Assembly: GCA_013152385.1 (NCBI GenBank)
Contig: JAADGL010000041.1
Span: forward strand, 1 to 62,374
DNA length: 62,374 nt
Direction of reading: 5' to 3'
Origin: Acidobacteriota bacterium
GTDB lineage: Bacteria; Acidobacteriota; Holophagae; Thermotomaculales; Thermotomaculaceae
Numbering within the stretch: the stretch's first letter is position 1; the number at the start of each line of letters is the position of its first letter. The notes beneath the pieces were generated by a model. The model was given only the letters and a program-made list of their open reading frames with translations. It was not told the DNA's origin and ran no database searches. Positions 17,274 to 26,945 of this stretch are shown here, piece by piece. Both the position numbers and the translations under genes were made by a program.

Positions 17274-18161
17274 TTACAGTGACTGATTCAAATCACTTAA
17301 TATGTCAGCGTATGCTTTTGCCAGTTCCCTGCCGCCTTCATGAATCCGGCGCATGGAGAATTCAAACAGGTAGATATCGGTATCGTCCATCCCGTTCTGT
17401 TTTAGCAGCCGGTATTTTTTGTCCAGAATTCCGGTGAGTTTATGGATTGCTTCTTTTGAATATTTACGTTTCTGAATCTCCCGCTCCAGCTTGGCATCGG
17501 TGTTGTAGTAGTTGTTCAGTTGAACAAAACGGCTGTGGGGCAATTCACCTGAAAAATACGGAATCGCCCGCCTACACAGGGATCTTACCTGAGCGGATTT
17601 ACCGGAAGCTTTCACCGCCTGTACGACAATTCGGCCGTATCGGGCCCACAATCTTTTCAGAAACAGGGGATCCGCAAGTTCTTTCCGTGCCAGTTTCCGA
17701 ATCCTTTCCCGCTCTTTTTCCCATTTGTTCCATGTCATACCCGGACGGTTTCCAATAAACTGCGCGTTCATTGCGATGCGAATCATGTTCCGGAACATGG
17801 CAAGATCAAAACTTTTCCCGGCATTTGAAAGGGCATCCCGCAATAAAGTTTCATTGAAAATATCACTGAATTTGCGTTGTCCTTCTGTCAAAGCGGCCGG
17901 TTCCTGAATTTTTTGCGCCGGCTTCGATTCCGGTTCCGGTGCAGCAGCAGCCGCATGTTTAATCGGCGGGTTCTCTTCCGCAGGCGCCTGGGGCCAATAG
18001 TGCCACGCAGCCAGCCCTGCCGCAATTACCAACAGTATAATGCCGATAATGACATAGAGTTTTTTTGATTTCCCGGCCGGGTCTTTTATTTCAGAATCCG
18101 GGCTGATCTGAGAGACTGCAAATGCTTCTTCATCCCGGCTTATTTGTTTTTTCTCTGCCAT
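17274..18161 (-). CDS. Uncharacterised single-pass membrane protein
   Basis: A 295-residue protein with a cytoplasmic acidic N-terminus (1-33) and one membrane helix (about 35-54). An Ala/Pro/Glu-rich linker (58-92) precedes a helical, basic C-terminal domain. No catalytic motif is recognisable. The topology (short inside tail, proline-rich spacer, periplasmic domain) resembles envelope scaffolds but gives no function. The start overlaps the end of the MEMO gene by 22 bases, so it is likely in the same operon. Confidence 0.65.
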   Translation of the reverse strand: MAEKKQISRDEEAFAVSQISPDSEIKDPAGKSKKLYVIIGIILLVIAAGLAAWHYWPQAPAEENPPIKHAAAAAPEPESKPAQKIQEPAALTEGQRKFSDIFNETLLRDALSNAGKSFDLAMFRNMIRIAMNAQFIGNRPGMTWNKWEKERERIRKLARKELADPLFLKRLWARYGRIVVQAVKASGKSAQVRSLCRRAIPYFSGELPHSRFVQLNNYYNTDAKLEREIQKRKYSKEAIHKLTGILDKKYRLLKQNGMDDTDIYLFEFSMRRIHEGGRELAKAYADILSDLNQSL

Positions 18162-18943
18162 ATTCTCACCCCCAGATAGGCAACAACATCCGTTTCGTCT
18201 CCGGTTACTTTTCCGGAGTGTGTGTATTCAATTATATCACTGTTTGATGCGCCGTTTTCCACGCAGGCTGTCATCATAACGTAAACGGGATAAATCCCGC
18301 ACATGGAGATCTTTTTTTTAAGTACGATATCCATCGTCCCATCCGCGTCCAGCTCACGGATGCGGTCCATAACCGCACCGTCCGCCTGTTTTGCCGTCTC
18401 CGCCGGGACAAAATGGCTCATATCGGAACTGGCAAGAATCAGCGTATCCGTACCGTTAAGTAAACCGGCAATGTGGGTGGAAAATTCATGAAGTAATTTC
18501 CGTTGTCCGGTTCCAACGGATACCGCGGCAATTTTTACATCAGGGTTCAGGATTTTCAGCAGAGGCAACTGAACTTCAATGGAATGCTCCAGTTTGTGGG
18601 CCGTGCTGTCAAAAACGGCGCCGGAAAATGATGCAATATTTTCAGACAGTTCCATATCCACGGGAACCGGGCCAAGGGGCGTGTCCCACGCGTCTGCGGG
18701 GCTGACAGCCAGCGGCTGCCCCGTCCCCCGGTGGTTGGGGCAGAGAAGAAGCACACGGGCCGGTATTTTTACAGACAACAGAGTATTGAATGCCGTCTTT
18801 CCGGAATAAATGTATCCGGCATGCGGACAAATTACGCCGCATGCCCGAACCGGTGAAAACGGCGGTGCCACATCCCTGAAAAACCTTAATATTTCCGCAC
18901 CGTCAGCGGGATAAAAACTTCCGGCAAATACAGCCTGTCTCAT
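18140..18943 (-). CDS. MEMO1 family protein (AmmeMemoRadiSam system protein B)
   Basis: The 267-residue product matches the MEMO family. It has CPHAGYIYSG near the N-terminus, LLCPNHRGTG, HSIEVQLPLLK and LASSDMSHF, which carry the conserved metal-binding His/Asp residues related to class III extradiol dioxygenases. In bacteria it is often paired with an AMMECR1 protein and a radical SAM enzyme. Neither partner is in this window. The biochemical role is not known. GGAGG lies five bases before the ATG. ftsY ends 42 bases upstream. Confidence 0.9.
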   Translation of the reverse strand: MRQAVFAGSFYPADGAEILRFFRDVAPPFSPVRACGVICPHAGYIYSGKTAFNTLLSVKIPARVLLLCPNHRGTGQPLAVSPADAWDTPLGPVPVDMELSENIASFSGAVFDSTAHKLEHSIEVQLPLLKILNPDVKIAAVSVGTGQRKLLHEFSTHIAGLLNGTDTLILASSDMSHFVPAETAKQADGAVMDRIRELDADGTMDIVLKKKISMCGIYPVYVMMTACVENGASNSDIIEYTHSGKVTGDETDVVAYLGVRIWQRKNK

Positions 18944-18985
18944 TTCCGCCTCCCGAAAACAGCAAATCGGATACCACCCGCCTTT

Positions 18986-19903
18986 TTAATCGGCAAACAG
19001 CAGTTCCGCGAATTCTTCCGCGTCAAAGGGGATAAGGTCATCTTCCTGCTCTCCCACTCCCACAAAACCGATGGGAATCTGAAATTCCCGGATAATGGGG
19101 ATAATCGCCCCGCCTTTTGCCGTCCCGTCCAGTTTAGTGATAATAAGGTCGGTAACCCCGGTGGTTTTCATGAATTCCCTGGCCTGACTCAAAGCGTTCT
19201 GACCATTTGTACCGTCCAGAATCAACAGGATGCGGTGAGGCGCATCCTGAATTACCTTGGCAATCACCCGTTTCATTTTTTCCAGCTGGGCCATGAGATT
19301 GTCTTTTGTGTGCAGCCTGCCCGCCGTATCAATCAATACAACGTCCAGGCCTCTGTTTACAGCCGCCTGGACACTGTCAAATGCCACTGCTGAAGGATCC
19401 GCACCGGGTTTATGCCGGACCAGGTCCGCGCCGATCCGGTCCGCCCAGATTCCCAACTGGTCAATGGCTGCGGCCCGAAAGGTGTCCGCAGCACTGAAAA
19501 GTACCGTTTTACCTTGGTCTCTGAATATTTTACCCAGTTTTCCGATGGTTGTGGTTTTGCCGACACCGTTTACCCCGACAATCAGAACAACCAGCGGTTT
19601 TTCGGAAGCTTCCAGCAGAGAAGTCCGGTCCGGAATTTCCACCATTTCCCGAACTTTCTCTTTCAGCGCAGCTATTAATGATTTTTTGTCTTTCAGTTCT
19701 CTGCGGGAAACCCCCTCGGCAACCATTTCAAGGATTTCTTCAGTGGCACGGATACCAATATCCGCTTCAATCAGTACCTCTTCCAGATCCTCCCCGATAT
19801 TTTCATCAATTTCCTTTTTTCCGAGGAAGATCCGCCCCAGCCCCTCGGAAAGGCGGCCGCTGGTACGGGTCAGCCCCTTTTTCAGCTTTCCGACAAATCC
19901 CAT
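18986..19903 (-). CDS. ftsY: Signal recognition particle receptor FtsY
   Basis: FtsY docks SRP-ribosome complexes at the membrane. The 305-residue protein has the N domain (about 1-95) and the SRP GTPase G domain with GVNGVGKTTT (110-119), DTAGRLHTKDNL and TKLDGTAKGG. The long acidic A domain seen in some bacteria is missing. The start is fused to the Roadblock-like gene stop (TGATG), giving tight coupling. Confidence 0.95.
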   Translation of the reverse strand: MGFVGKLKKGLTRTSGRLSEGLGRIFLGKKEIDENIGEDLEEVLIEADIGIRATEEILEMVAEGVSRRELKDKKSLIAALKEKVREMVEIPDRTSLLEASEKPLVVLIVGVNGVGKTTTIGKLGKIFRDQGKTVLFSAADTFRAAAIDQLGIWADRIGADLVRHKPGADPSAVAFDSVQAAVNRGLDVVLIDTAGRLHTKDNLMAQLEKMKRVIAKVIQDAPHRILLILDGTNGQNALSQAREFMKTTGVTDLIITKLDGTAKGGAIIPIIREFQIPIGFVGVGEQEDDLIPFDAEEFAELLFAD

Positions 19904-20250
19904 CAGAAAAACTCCCTGTTCACGTGGACGGCAAGTTCCTCCATCCATTTCTCAGCGTAGCCGGCAAAGGAGCGTTCGGTAAAATACATGGTCAGGAAAT
20001 AACGCTGTTCAAGGAGCAATGTAGCTGCGGAACCGCCCTCTCCTTTCAGAAACATAAAATTCATTTTCTGGCCTTCAACTTCTTTGGCCAGAAGAACTGC
20101 CATCTGGGCGCCGAAAAGCTCCACATCGTAAAGATCAAGCTCCGGTTTTTTTGCCGAGAGAATAATTTCCCCCTCTTTGTCCAGCAGCATGACGGCACCG
20201 AGGCCTTTTGTTTTGTCCAGGACTTCCCGGAAACGTTCCTCAATTTTCAT
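19903..20250 (-). CDS. Roadblock/LC7-like small protein
   Basis: A 115-residue protein. Its size and strand-helix order (GLGAVMLLDKEGEIILSAK, then a long helix with FGAQMAVLLAKEVEG, then FMFLKGEGGSAATLLLEQRYFLTMYF) fit the Roadblock/LC7 (MglB-like) fold. Such proteins modulate small GTPases or act as scaffolds. Here it directly precedes ftsY with a one-base overlap and follows a TPR lipoprotein. A regulatory link to the FtsY GTPase is speculative. No MglA-type GTPase is present in the window. Confidence 0.6.
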   Translation of the reverse strand: MKIEERFREVLDKTKGLGAVMLLDKEGEIILSAKKPELDLYDVELFGAQMAVLLAKEVEGQKMNFMFLKGEGGSAATLLLEQRYFLTMYFTERSFAGYAEKWMEELAVHVNREFF

Positions 20251-20251
20251 G

Positions 20252-21058
20252 TCACTCTCCCAGAATCATCTTTTTTGTCAACTCTTTCTTTAACTTGTCC
20301 ATTCCTTCTCTGATTCTCTGATCCGGGTAAAGTAAAGAAAGTTTCGTAAGAATCCGGCGGGAATCGTTGTAGTTTTTCAAATGGTACTGACACTGCGCTT
20401 CCAGTAGAAGAAGCCCCGGCTCATCCGTATACTGTTTTTCCGCCTTTTTTACGGCATTGTAGGCGTCTCCGTACTGCCCCTTGGCCGCGTAGAGCGCCGC
20501 AAGTTCCGCGTATGCCCGGTAGAAATCCGGTTTCAGTTTAATTGCCTGTTCAAATGCCATTTCCGCCGCATCTTTCTGCCCCTGTTTCAATTTCAGAAGC
20601 CCGATATTGAAATAAGGGAAATACGGTGTCGGATAGGTTTTATCCTGAATCACCTTTCCGTATTCTTCAAGGGCTTTGTCCAGTTTTCCTTCCTCTGTGT
20701 AAACCATCCCGAGGTTGTTGTGGGCATCCGTCAATTCGGGATGGAGTTTCAGCGCTTTTTGGAATGCCTGCTCCGCGGCATCAAATTCGCCCATGAAACT
20801 CATGGCAAGGCCGAAATCATTCCAGTAGGCGGCGTTATCCGGTTCTTCCTCCGCCGCGCGTTTGAGGTATCCCGCCGCGCTGCTGTATTCTTTCTGATGC
20901 AGCAGCATCACCCCCCGGGTATGGTTCACAAAAGGGTCATCCTGCTCCGACTGCAGGGTTGTTTTCAGCTTTTTCGGCGACGGAGAAGGGCCGCAGGCAA
21001 AGCTTCCCGTCAGTAAAATGCCGCCGATGAACATTCCCCAGAATAATTTCCAATTCAT
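20252..21058 (-). CDS. TPR-repeat lipoprotein
   Basis: The N-terminus is a lipoprotein signal (GSFAC, Cys22). About five tetratricopeptide repeats follow from residue 45 to 240, with typical W/Y-N-D-F-G-x-A and A-H-N-N-L-G-x-V patterns. The arrangement is like PilF/PilW-type or NlpI-like TPR lipoproteins that assemble envelope complexes. GGAGG lies before the ATG. The stop is adjacent to the Roadblock-like gene. Its partner is unknown. Confidence 0.85.
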   Translation of the reverse strand: MNWKLFWGMFIGGILLTGSFACGPSPSPKKLKTTLQSEQDDPFVNHTRGVMLLHQKEYSSAAGYLKRAAEEEPDNAAYWNDFGLAMSFMGEFDAAEQAFQKALKLHPELTDAHNNLGMVYTEEGKLDKALEEYGKVIQDKTYPTPYFPYFNIGLLKLKQGQKDAAEMAFEQAIKLKPDFYRAYAELAALYAAKGQYGDAYNAVKKAEKQYTDEPGLLLLEAQCQYHLKNYNDSRRILTKLSLLYPDQRIREGMDKLKKELTKKMILGE

Positions 21059-21086
21059 TTATGCCTCCATAATCTTTTCACCAGGT

Positions 21087-22775
21087 TCACTGCGCCCGGG
21101 GATCCATCCGGCCGTCTTCATAAGCTTTCAAAAACGCATTCACAACTTTTCTGTCATAACGGATTCCGGCGAAACCCCGAATCTTCTCTTTTACATAGTC
21201 CGGTTTCATCGCGTTCTGATACGGGCGGTTGGTGGTCATGGCATCATAGGTGTCCGCCACCGCGATAATCCGGGCAATCAGCGGAATATCCTCTCCTTTG
21301 AGCCCATCGGGATAACCGGAGCCGTCCCATTTCTCATGATGAAATTTTACACCATTTACCACTTCTTTCAGCTCTTTAATCGGTTCCAGAATTTTAAATC
21401 CTATGGCGGGATGAAGTTTCATGTGCTCAAACTCCGCCTCTGTGAGAATACCCGGTTTCCGCAGCACTTTGTCGTCAATTCCGATTTTTCCGATATCATG
21501 CAGCAGGCCCGCCAGACGCAGCCGCTCCATTTCAACGCTGTTTAAGCCCATACTCCGGCCAATCTCAATGGCATAGTGGGTAACCCGTTCCGAATGGCCC
21601 CGGGTATATTCATCTTTCGCATCAATCGCGGCGGCGAGAGCGCGAATGGTGGAAATGAACATTTCCTTGTTATACCGGATCAGGTATTCCAGGCGCTTCA
21701 CATAACGCTCAATTTCACTGAGCATGAAGTTGGTCCGTTTTGCAAGCAAGGTAATTTCATTGTTCCCTTCGGCATCCACCCGGAGGGCAAAGTTCCGCTT
21801 GGCAATCTGTTCCGTCGCCTCGATGAGCACTGTCAACGGCTCGTGAATGGCGGAAGAAAATACAATACTGACCAGAATGGCCAGCAGAATAGCCAGCACT
21901 CCGAAACCGATTGTTTTTACTTTCATGTTGTGAATATGACTGTACGCAATCTTCGTTGGAATGAATGTGACGACAATGGTGTGAAAATCAGGTATCAATG
22001 TCCCGGACACAATTACTTTCTGCCGGTTGAATTCAATTAAATCCACCCGCTGATTCAAAATGTCATCCATGTTCCTGTAAAAGGGAAACCCCACCATCGG
22101 CTTCTGCCTGGAACCAAGGATTGTGCCGTCGGTTCCCACCATGTAATAGTTGTAGCCCGGGGGAAGTTCGACTTCAATTGAATTGAACAGGTGCTCCATG
22201 TTCACCGCAACCGCAATTACTCCCCGTTCGTTGGCAGTTTCCACCGGATAAAGAAAAAAGATATAAATCTTGAAAATAGAACGCAGCATAATCGGCCTGG
22301 AGCGGATCTCCCGGTTTTCCTGAATGCAGGTGGTAATCAGAGGGGCCAGATTCCGGTCCAGTACTTTCTGGTCGTTATAATCCGTATTCAGAGCAAATGT
22401 ACGGACCCCGGTATCGTTCTGAATCAGCACATAGTCAATTTCAGGGGCATTGTCAAGAAAGGAAACCAGCGTTTTCCGTTGTTCCAGAAGGGGAATAATC
22501 TCGCTCAATTCATGGTTCAGTGAATTGAATAAAATGGCGGTTTTTACCGAATCCACTTTACTGTCCACCACTTTCATGAATTGCTTTGCCTGCGCCGCAA
22601 TTAAAGCGGAAATGGTTTTATGCGTCTGCTTCTGGCTTTTCAGCAGATTCCGCTGGGTAATCCCGATGAGAATAAAATCCGAAAAAATCAGAGGGACAAT
22701 CGCCAGAAAGATGGTGACAAACATAAGGGAATGCCGGATATAAAAGCGATTGATAAATCGTTTTAAAAACCGCAT
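21087..22775 (-). CDS. Membrane HD-GYP domain phosphodiesterase
   Basis: A 562-residue protein with an N-terminal membrane helix (about 16-38), a periplasmic sensor region (about 40-275), a second helix (about 280-300), a HAMP-like segment (about 300-355) and a C-terminal HD-GYP domain. The catalytic motifs are intact: HDIGKIG and HHEKWDGSGYPDGL. Such enzymes hydrolyse cyclic di-GMP (or cGAMP). The start at 22775 has GAGG six bases upstream and lies one base past the cyclase stop, so the sensor cyclase and the phosphodiesterase should be made together. Confidence 0.92.
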   Translation of the reverse strand: MRFLKRFINRFYIRHSLMFVTIFLAIVPLIFSDFILIGITQRNLLKSQKQTHKTISALIAAQAKQFMKVVDSKVDSVKTAILFNSLNHELSEIIPLLEQRKTLVSFLDNAPEIDYVLIQNDTGVRTFALNTDYNDQKVLDRNLAPLITTCIQENREIRSRPIMLRSIFKIYIFFLYPVETANERGVIAVAVNMEHLFNSIEVELPPGYNYYMVGTDGTILGSRQKPMVGFPFYRNMDDILNQRVDLIEFNRQKVIVSGTLIPDFHTIVVTFIPTKIAYSHIHNMKVKTIGFGVLAILLAILVSIVFSSAIHEPLTVLIEATEQIAKRNFALRVDAEGNNEITLLAKRTNFMLSEIERYVKRLEYLIRYNKEMFISTIRALAAAIDAKDEYTRGHSERVTHYAIEIGRSMGLNSVEMERLRLAGLLHDIGKIGIDDKVLRKPGILTEAEFEHMKLHPAIGFKILEPIKELKEVVNGVKFHHEKWDGSGYPDGLKGEDIPLIARIIAVADTYDAMTTNRPYQNAMKPDYVKEKIRGFAGIRYDRKVVNAFLKAYEDGRMDPRAQ

Positions 22776-22776
22776 A

Positions 22777-24285
22777 TCAAACCTCAATTTCCTTCCAGTT
22801 GACTTCATAAACCGAAATGGGCTTCGGAACGCCCTTCACCGTGGATTTGCCGATTTCCACACAGCCGGTTTTATCTTTCAACAGCTCCCATGTCCGTTTT
22901 CCAATCACAATTCCTCCCGGTTTGCAGACAGCGGATTCAATTCTGGATGCGACGTTCACTGTATCGCCAAGGACTGTATATTCCATACGTTTCTCAGAGC
23001 CGATATCCCCGGCCACCACCATGCCGGAATTGATTCCAATCCGGATTTCCAGCTGACGGTCATCCCGCAGTTTCCGGTTCAGCGCCTGCAGCCGGTGATG
23101 AATCTCAACCGCACAGCGGACGGTGTTATCCGCATGATCAGGCATATGGTTCGGTGCCCCGAATACGCCCATGATCGCATCACCGATGAACTTATCAAGT
23201 GTACCATGATATTTAAAAATCAGATCTGTCATCTCGGAGAAAAAGAAGTTGAGCAACGACGCCACTTCCGCAGGTGCCAGCCGCCTTGAAAGGGGCGTAA
23301 ACCCGACAATATCACAAAACATCACCGAAACCTCGGCCTCTTCCACTTTCAGCTGCAATTCGGTCGTTCCCTCGGTAATAAGCCGGCTGACAACTGCAGG
23401 GGAGTGGTATCTGGAAAGCCACTGCCGCAATTTAACTTCCTGACGCATTTTGGCCGCAAGGCGAATCTGACTGATTCCGATTGCGGCAAAAGAAGCCAAT
23501 ACCGAAAGAATTTTCAGGTCCTCCGAAGAATACACACAGTCTTTTATCAGTGAATCCAGATAAATCACGCCAATTGTGTTTTCCTTGTCCCACATGGGTA
23601 CACACATTGCGGAACGAATTCCCTGAATCATAATGCTTTCTTTGCCGCTGAACCGGGGATCCATCATGGCATTGGAAGTAAGAATCCCCACTCGTTCTTC
23701 AAATGCTTTTTTTGAAATTGTGGAAGAAAACTGTTTTTCCATACCGGAATCCGCCTGATCCGAACGGATTGCGGCCGGAATCAGTTCTTTCTCTTCCGGA
23801 CTCCACAGCATCATGATGGCACGGTTGAAACTGATTCTGTCCCCGATAGCATCCAGCAGCTGCCCGGCAACAGCGTTCAGGTCCTGTTCTCCGGTGAGCA
23901 GGTTGGCAATCTTCATAAAAATATCTATTAAATCCTCTTTCGCGTGGGTCAGCTCACCGATGTCCCGGACAAATGTGCTCTCATCCAGAAAGGGGTTCCG
24001 AATCTCAGGACGCAGGCGCAGGCTAACCGGACCAATCTCCAGCAGATCTCCCGGATGAATCTCTGTTTCCGCAATTCGTTTCTGATTTACATAGGTTCCG
24101 TTCTTACTGTCCAAATCGCGGACAAAAATCCGCTTATCCGACTGATAAACAACCGCGTGCCTTCTTGAGATTCCCATCCCCCGCAACGTAAGGACGTTCT
24201 CTTTTGACCGCCCGATCGTGACCCGGTCTTCCTTATAGGATTTTGAAACCCATTTTTTGCCGTCCAGAATTTCTATTTCTATCAT
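22777..24285 (-). CDS. FHA-GAF-class III adenylate/guanylate cyclase
   Basis: The 502-residue protein combines an FHA phosphothreonine-binding domain (about 1-95: TIGRSKENVL, ISRRHA, KNGTYVN), a GAF sensory domain (about 120-265) and a class III cyclase domain (about 315-495). The two metal Asp residues lie in FCDIVGFT and FIGDAIMG, and TLDKFIGD carries the Lys typical of adenylate cyclases. cAMP is therefore the more likely product. It is followed directly by the HD-GYP gene. Confidence 0.9.
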   Translation of the reverse strand: MIEIEILDGKKWVSKSYKEDRVTIGRSKENVLTLRGMGISRRHAVVYQSDKRIFVRDLDSKNGTYVNQKRIAETEIHPGDLLEIGPVSLRLRPEIRNPFLDESTFVRDIGELTHAKEDLIDIFMKIANLLTGEQDLNAVAGQLLDAIGDRISFNRAIMMLWSPEEKELIPAAIRSDQADSGMEKQFSSTISKKAFEERVGILTSNAMMDPRFSGKESIMIQGIRSAMCVPMWDKENTIGVIYLDSLIKDCVYSSEDLKILSVLASFAAIGISQIRLAAKMRQEVKLRQWLSRYHSPAVVSRLITEGTTELQLKVEEAEVSVMFCDIVGFTPLSRRLAPAEVASLLNFFFSEMTDLIFKYHGTLDKFIGDAIMGVFGAPNHMPDHADNTVRCAVEIHHRLQALNRKLRDDRQLEIRIGINSGMVVAGDIGSEKRMEYTVLGDTVNVASRIESAVCKPGGIVIGKRTWELLKDKTGCVEIGKSTVKGVPKPISVYEVNWKEIEV

Positions 24286-24422
24286 ATTGCCTAAATTTTA
24301 ACATACTTTACCGGAAAAGAAAAACCTGTTTAAGTTTAATTTTGAGTTTGAGTTAACTTATGGAAACAGACAAAGGCAGCACCCCGTTATCTGCATTATT
24401 TCCACCGGCATTACCGTATCCT

Positions 24423-26498
24423 TTAAACCAGTGATTTCCCGAAACGGTCTCTCCACTCTTCCGGGGTCAGAAAGTCCGTAAGGCCCCGGTTTATCGCATC
24501 TTGAGCATCTTTTCTCGCCATCTGCACCACATCCCTGTCCCGCATGATATCCGCCACCCGGAATGCCGGCATTCCAGACTGCCGGGTTCCGAGAAACTCG
24601 CCCGGACCGCGGATTTTCAAATCTTCTTCCGCAATCATAAAACCGTCACTGCTCCTTGCCATCATCCGTACCCGGCGATATGCGGTATCTCCTTTTAATT
24701 CTTTTACCACGAGAAAACAGTATGCATTCTCCCCGCCCCTGCCAATCCGCCCCCGAAGCTGGTGGAGCTGAGAGAGCCCGAACCGTTCGGAGTTGTGAAT
24801 CACCATGATATTGGCATTGGCCACATCCACACCCACTTCAATGACAGTGGTGGCAAAAAGAATATCAATTTCTCCCTCTTTGAAGGCATCCATTACCCGC
24901 CTCCTCTCCTCGTTTTTTACCCTGCCATGGACCAAGGCGGTGCGAAATCCCGTGAAAAACCCGTTTTTCAGTTCTTCATAAACGGTTTCTGCACTTTTTA
25001 AATCCATTTTTTCAGATTCTTCAATCAAGGGAAATACAAAATAAGCCTGTAAGCCTTTTGCGCGAATCATTTTTCTGACAAACTCATAGACTTCATAAAT
25101 ATTTTCTTCTTTTTTTACCACGGTCCGAACCGGCTTCCGCCCCGCCGGCAACCCCCGGATGGCATCGTAATCATACTGGCCGTACAGGGTCATGGCAAGG
25201 GTCCGGGGAATGGGGGTGGCGGTCAGCGACAGGATATGCGGAGCTTCACCTTTCCGGACCAGCTCTTCCCGGTGCGCCACCCCGAAGCGGTGCTGTTCAT
25301 CAATAATGACAAACTCCAACTTCCGGAATATGATTTCCGGCTGTATCAGCGCATGCGTACCCACCACAAGCAAAACCGTTCCGTCCCGGAGCCCTTTCCG
25401 GATTTCCCGCGCCGCCTTCGTCCCGATGGAACCGGTCAAAAGCCGGACTTCAATTCCGGTTCCGGACAGAAGGGCATTCAGGGTGTTGTAGTGCTGCTCC
25501 GCCAGAAGCTCCGTCGGTGCCATAAACGCCGCCTGGCCGCCACGGGTCAGGAAAGGCATGGCGGAAAGCAGGGCGACAACAGTCTTCCCGGACCCTACGT
25601 CTCCCTGCACCAGCCGGACCAGCCGCCGTCCGGCCTCAAATTCACGGTAAATTCCGTCTATTACCCGCTGCTGTTCTCCGGTCAACTGAAACGGGAGCAA
25701 TTCCAGCATGTTCTGTTTTTCCGCCGGCCGAACCACCACCGGGTCCTTCTTTGTTGCCGTTAGTTTCCGCCGAACAGCAAGAATCCCCGCAAAGAAAAGA
25801 AATAATTCCTCATAAACCAGCGCCAGCTGGTAGGGTGAATTGAAAGATTCCAAATCCCGGACCGAAGAGCTGTCTTCGGGGAAATGAATCCGATTGAAAC
25901 AGGTACGTTTGTCAGGAAAACCACGGGCGGCAATCAAGTTTTCCGGAACCTGAAAATTGCAGGGAAGTACCCCCTCGATACAGGTCCGTGCCAAGCCCTG
26001 AAGGAATCGGTTGGACACCCGTTCCACCGCACTGTACACCGGCTCAATTACCGGTTTTGCGGAAAGCATGGTTTTCGGGTCCAGAATCCGAAAGGTGGGG
26101 TTGATGATACCGGGGCCGTTCCGCCCTGTTTCCAGCTTTCCGTAAATAAGGAGTTCCATGCCTGTTTTAAGTGTATTTGCAAGATAAGGCTGATTAAACC
26201 AGGTTATCCGGATGGAACCGGTTTCATCGGACACAAGGGCTTCGGTGATGGCGAGACGGCGGTTTTTTGCCATCCGGTGCTGCCTGCTGTTAATCCGGAC
26301 ATGAAGCGTAGCCGTCTCTCCCGGAATCAATTCATTAATCTGTTTTTGCACCGTCAGGTCATTGTAATGGATGGGGAAAAAGTACAGCACATCTTCCACA
26401 CGGTGAAGCCCCTTTGCCGCAAGCCGCTTCACCGTTACCGGGCCCAGGCCCCGGAATTTCAAGTCTTCCAGTTTCAGATAGGGACTGATTCCTTCCAT
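24423..26498 (-). CDS. recG: ATP-dependent DNA helicase RecG
   Basis: RecG remodels stalled replication forks and branched DNA. The 691-residue protein has the N-terminal wedge/OB region, Walker A GDVGSGKTVV, the DEQH box and the C-terminal motif SQLHQLRGRIGRG. The ATG at 26498 gives the standard length and leaves 19 bases after the DUF2752 gene; a TTG at 26537 would overlap that gene. Confidence 0.95.
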   Translation of the reverse strand: MEGISPYLKLEDLKFRGLGPVTVKRLAAKGLHRVEDVLYFFPIHYNDLTVQKQINELIPGETATLHVRINSRQHRMAKNRRLAITEALVSDETGSIRITWFNQPYLANTLKTGMELLIYGKLETGRNGPGIINPTFRILDPKTMLSAKPVIEPVYSAVERVSNRFLQGLARTCIEGVLPCNFQVPENLIAARGFPDKRTCFNRIHFPEDSSSVRDLESFNSPYQLALVYEELFLFFAGILAVRRKLTATKKDPVVVRPAEKQNMLELLPFQLTGEQQRVIDGIYREFEAGRRLVRLVQGDVGSGKTVVALLSAMPFLTRGGQAAFMAPTELLAEQHYNTLNALLSGTGIEVRLLTGSIGTKAAREIRKGLRDGTVLLVVGTHALIQPEIIFRKLEFVIIDEQHRFGVAHREELVRKGEAPHILSLTATPIPRTLAMTLYGQYDYDAIRGLPAGRKPVRTVVKKEENIYEVYEFVRKMIRAKGLQAYFVFPLIEESEKMDLKSAETVYEELKNGFFTGFRTALVHGRVKNEERRRVMDAFKEGEIDILFATTVIEVGVDVANANIMVIHNSERFGLSQLHQLRGRIGRGGENAYCFLVVKELKGDTAYRRVRMMARSSDGFMIAEEDLKIRGPGEFLGTRQSGMPAFRVADIMRDRDVVQMARKDAQDAINRGLTDFLTPEEWRDRFGKSLV

Positions 26499-26517
26499 GG
26501 TTTCTTCTCTCTCCCCG

Positions 26518-26931
26518 TCAGATACCGGCAATGACAAGATAAAGCCAATTTAAGAAAAACAGCGCCAGCAGCACCAGCTTTAACCGGAACCATTCCCTTT
26601 TTGAAAGGGATATACAAAGTTTTTTTCCGGAAAACTGACTGATTACCCCGTATCCGTACCAGAAAACAGCCGCGATTCCCAGCATAAACAGGCCGGGATT
26701 CCATAAAAAAGCCTGAATCAATTGAACGTGAAACAGGCTCAACACCAGACGGGTGGAACCGCAGGTGGGGCAGGGATATCCGGTCATCTCCTTAAACGGG
26801 CAGGGGATCATCGGAACAGCGTGGAGGTAATACAGCCCGTAAGCCGCACCGGCAAGGATTAAGGTAATAATCAGGTATATCAGCGGAAGATTCAATTCTC
26901 CCTTTTTTCTCGGAACAATCTGTATTTCCAT
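26518..26931 (-). CDS. DUF2752 membrane protein
   Basis: A 137-residue membrane protein with about four helices. The hallmark CPFKEMTGYPCPTCGSTR lies after the first helix, as in DUF2752. The function of the family is unknown; the Cys cluster may bind metal or form disulfides. It follows the Yip1-like gene by 14 bases and precedes recG, and GGAGCTGA stands before its ATG. Confidence 0.85.
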   Translation of the reverse strand: MEIQIVPRKKGELNLPLIYLIITLILAGAAYGLYYLHAVPMIPCPFKEMTGYPCPTCGSTRLVLSLFHVQLIQAFLWNPGLFMLGIAAVFWYGYGVISQFSGKKLCISLSKREWFRLKLVLLALFFLNWLYLVIAGI

Positions 26932-26945
26932 TCAGCTCCGAATTC

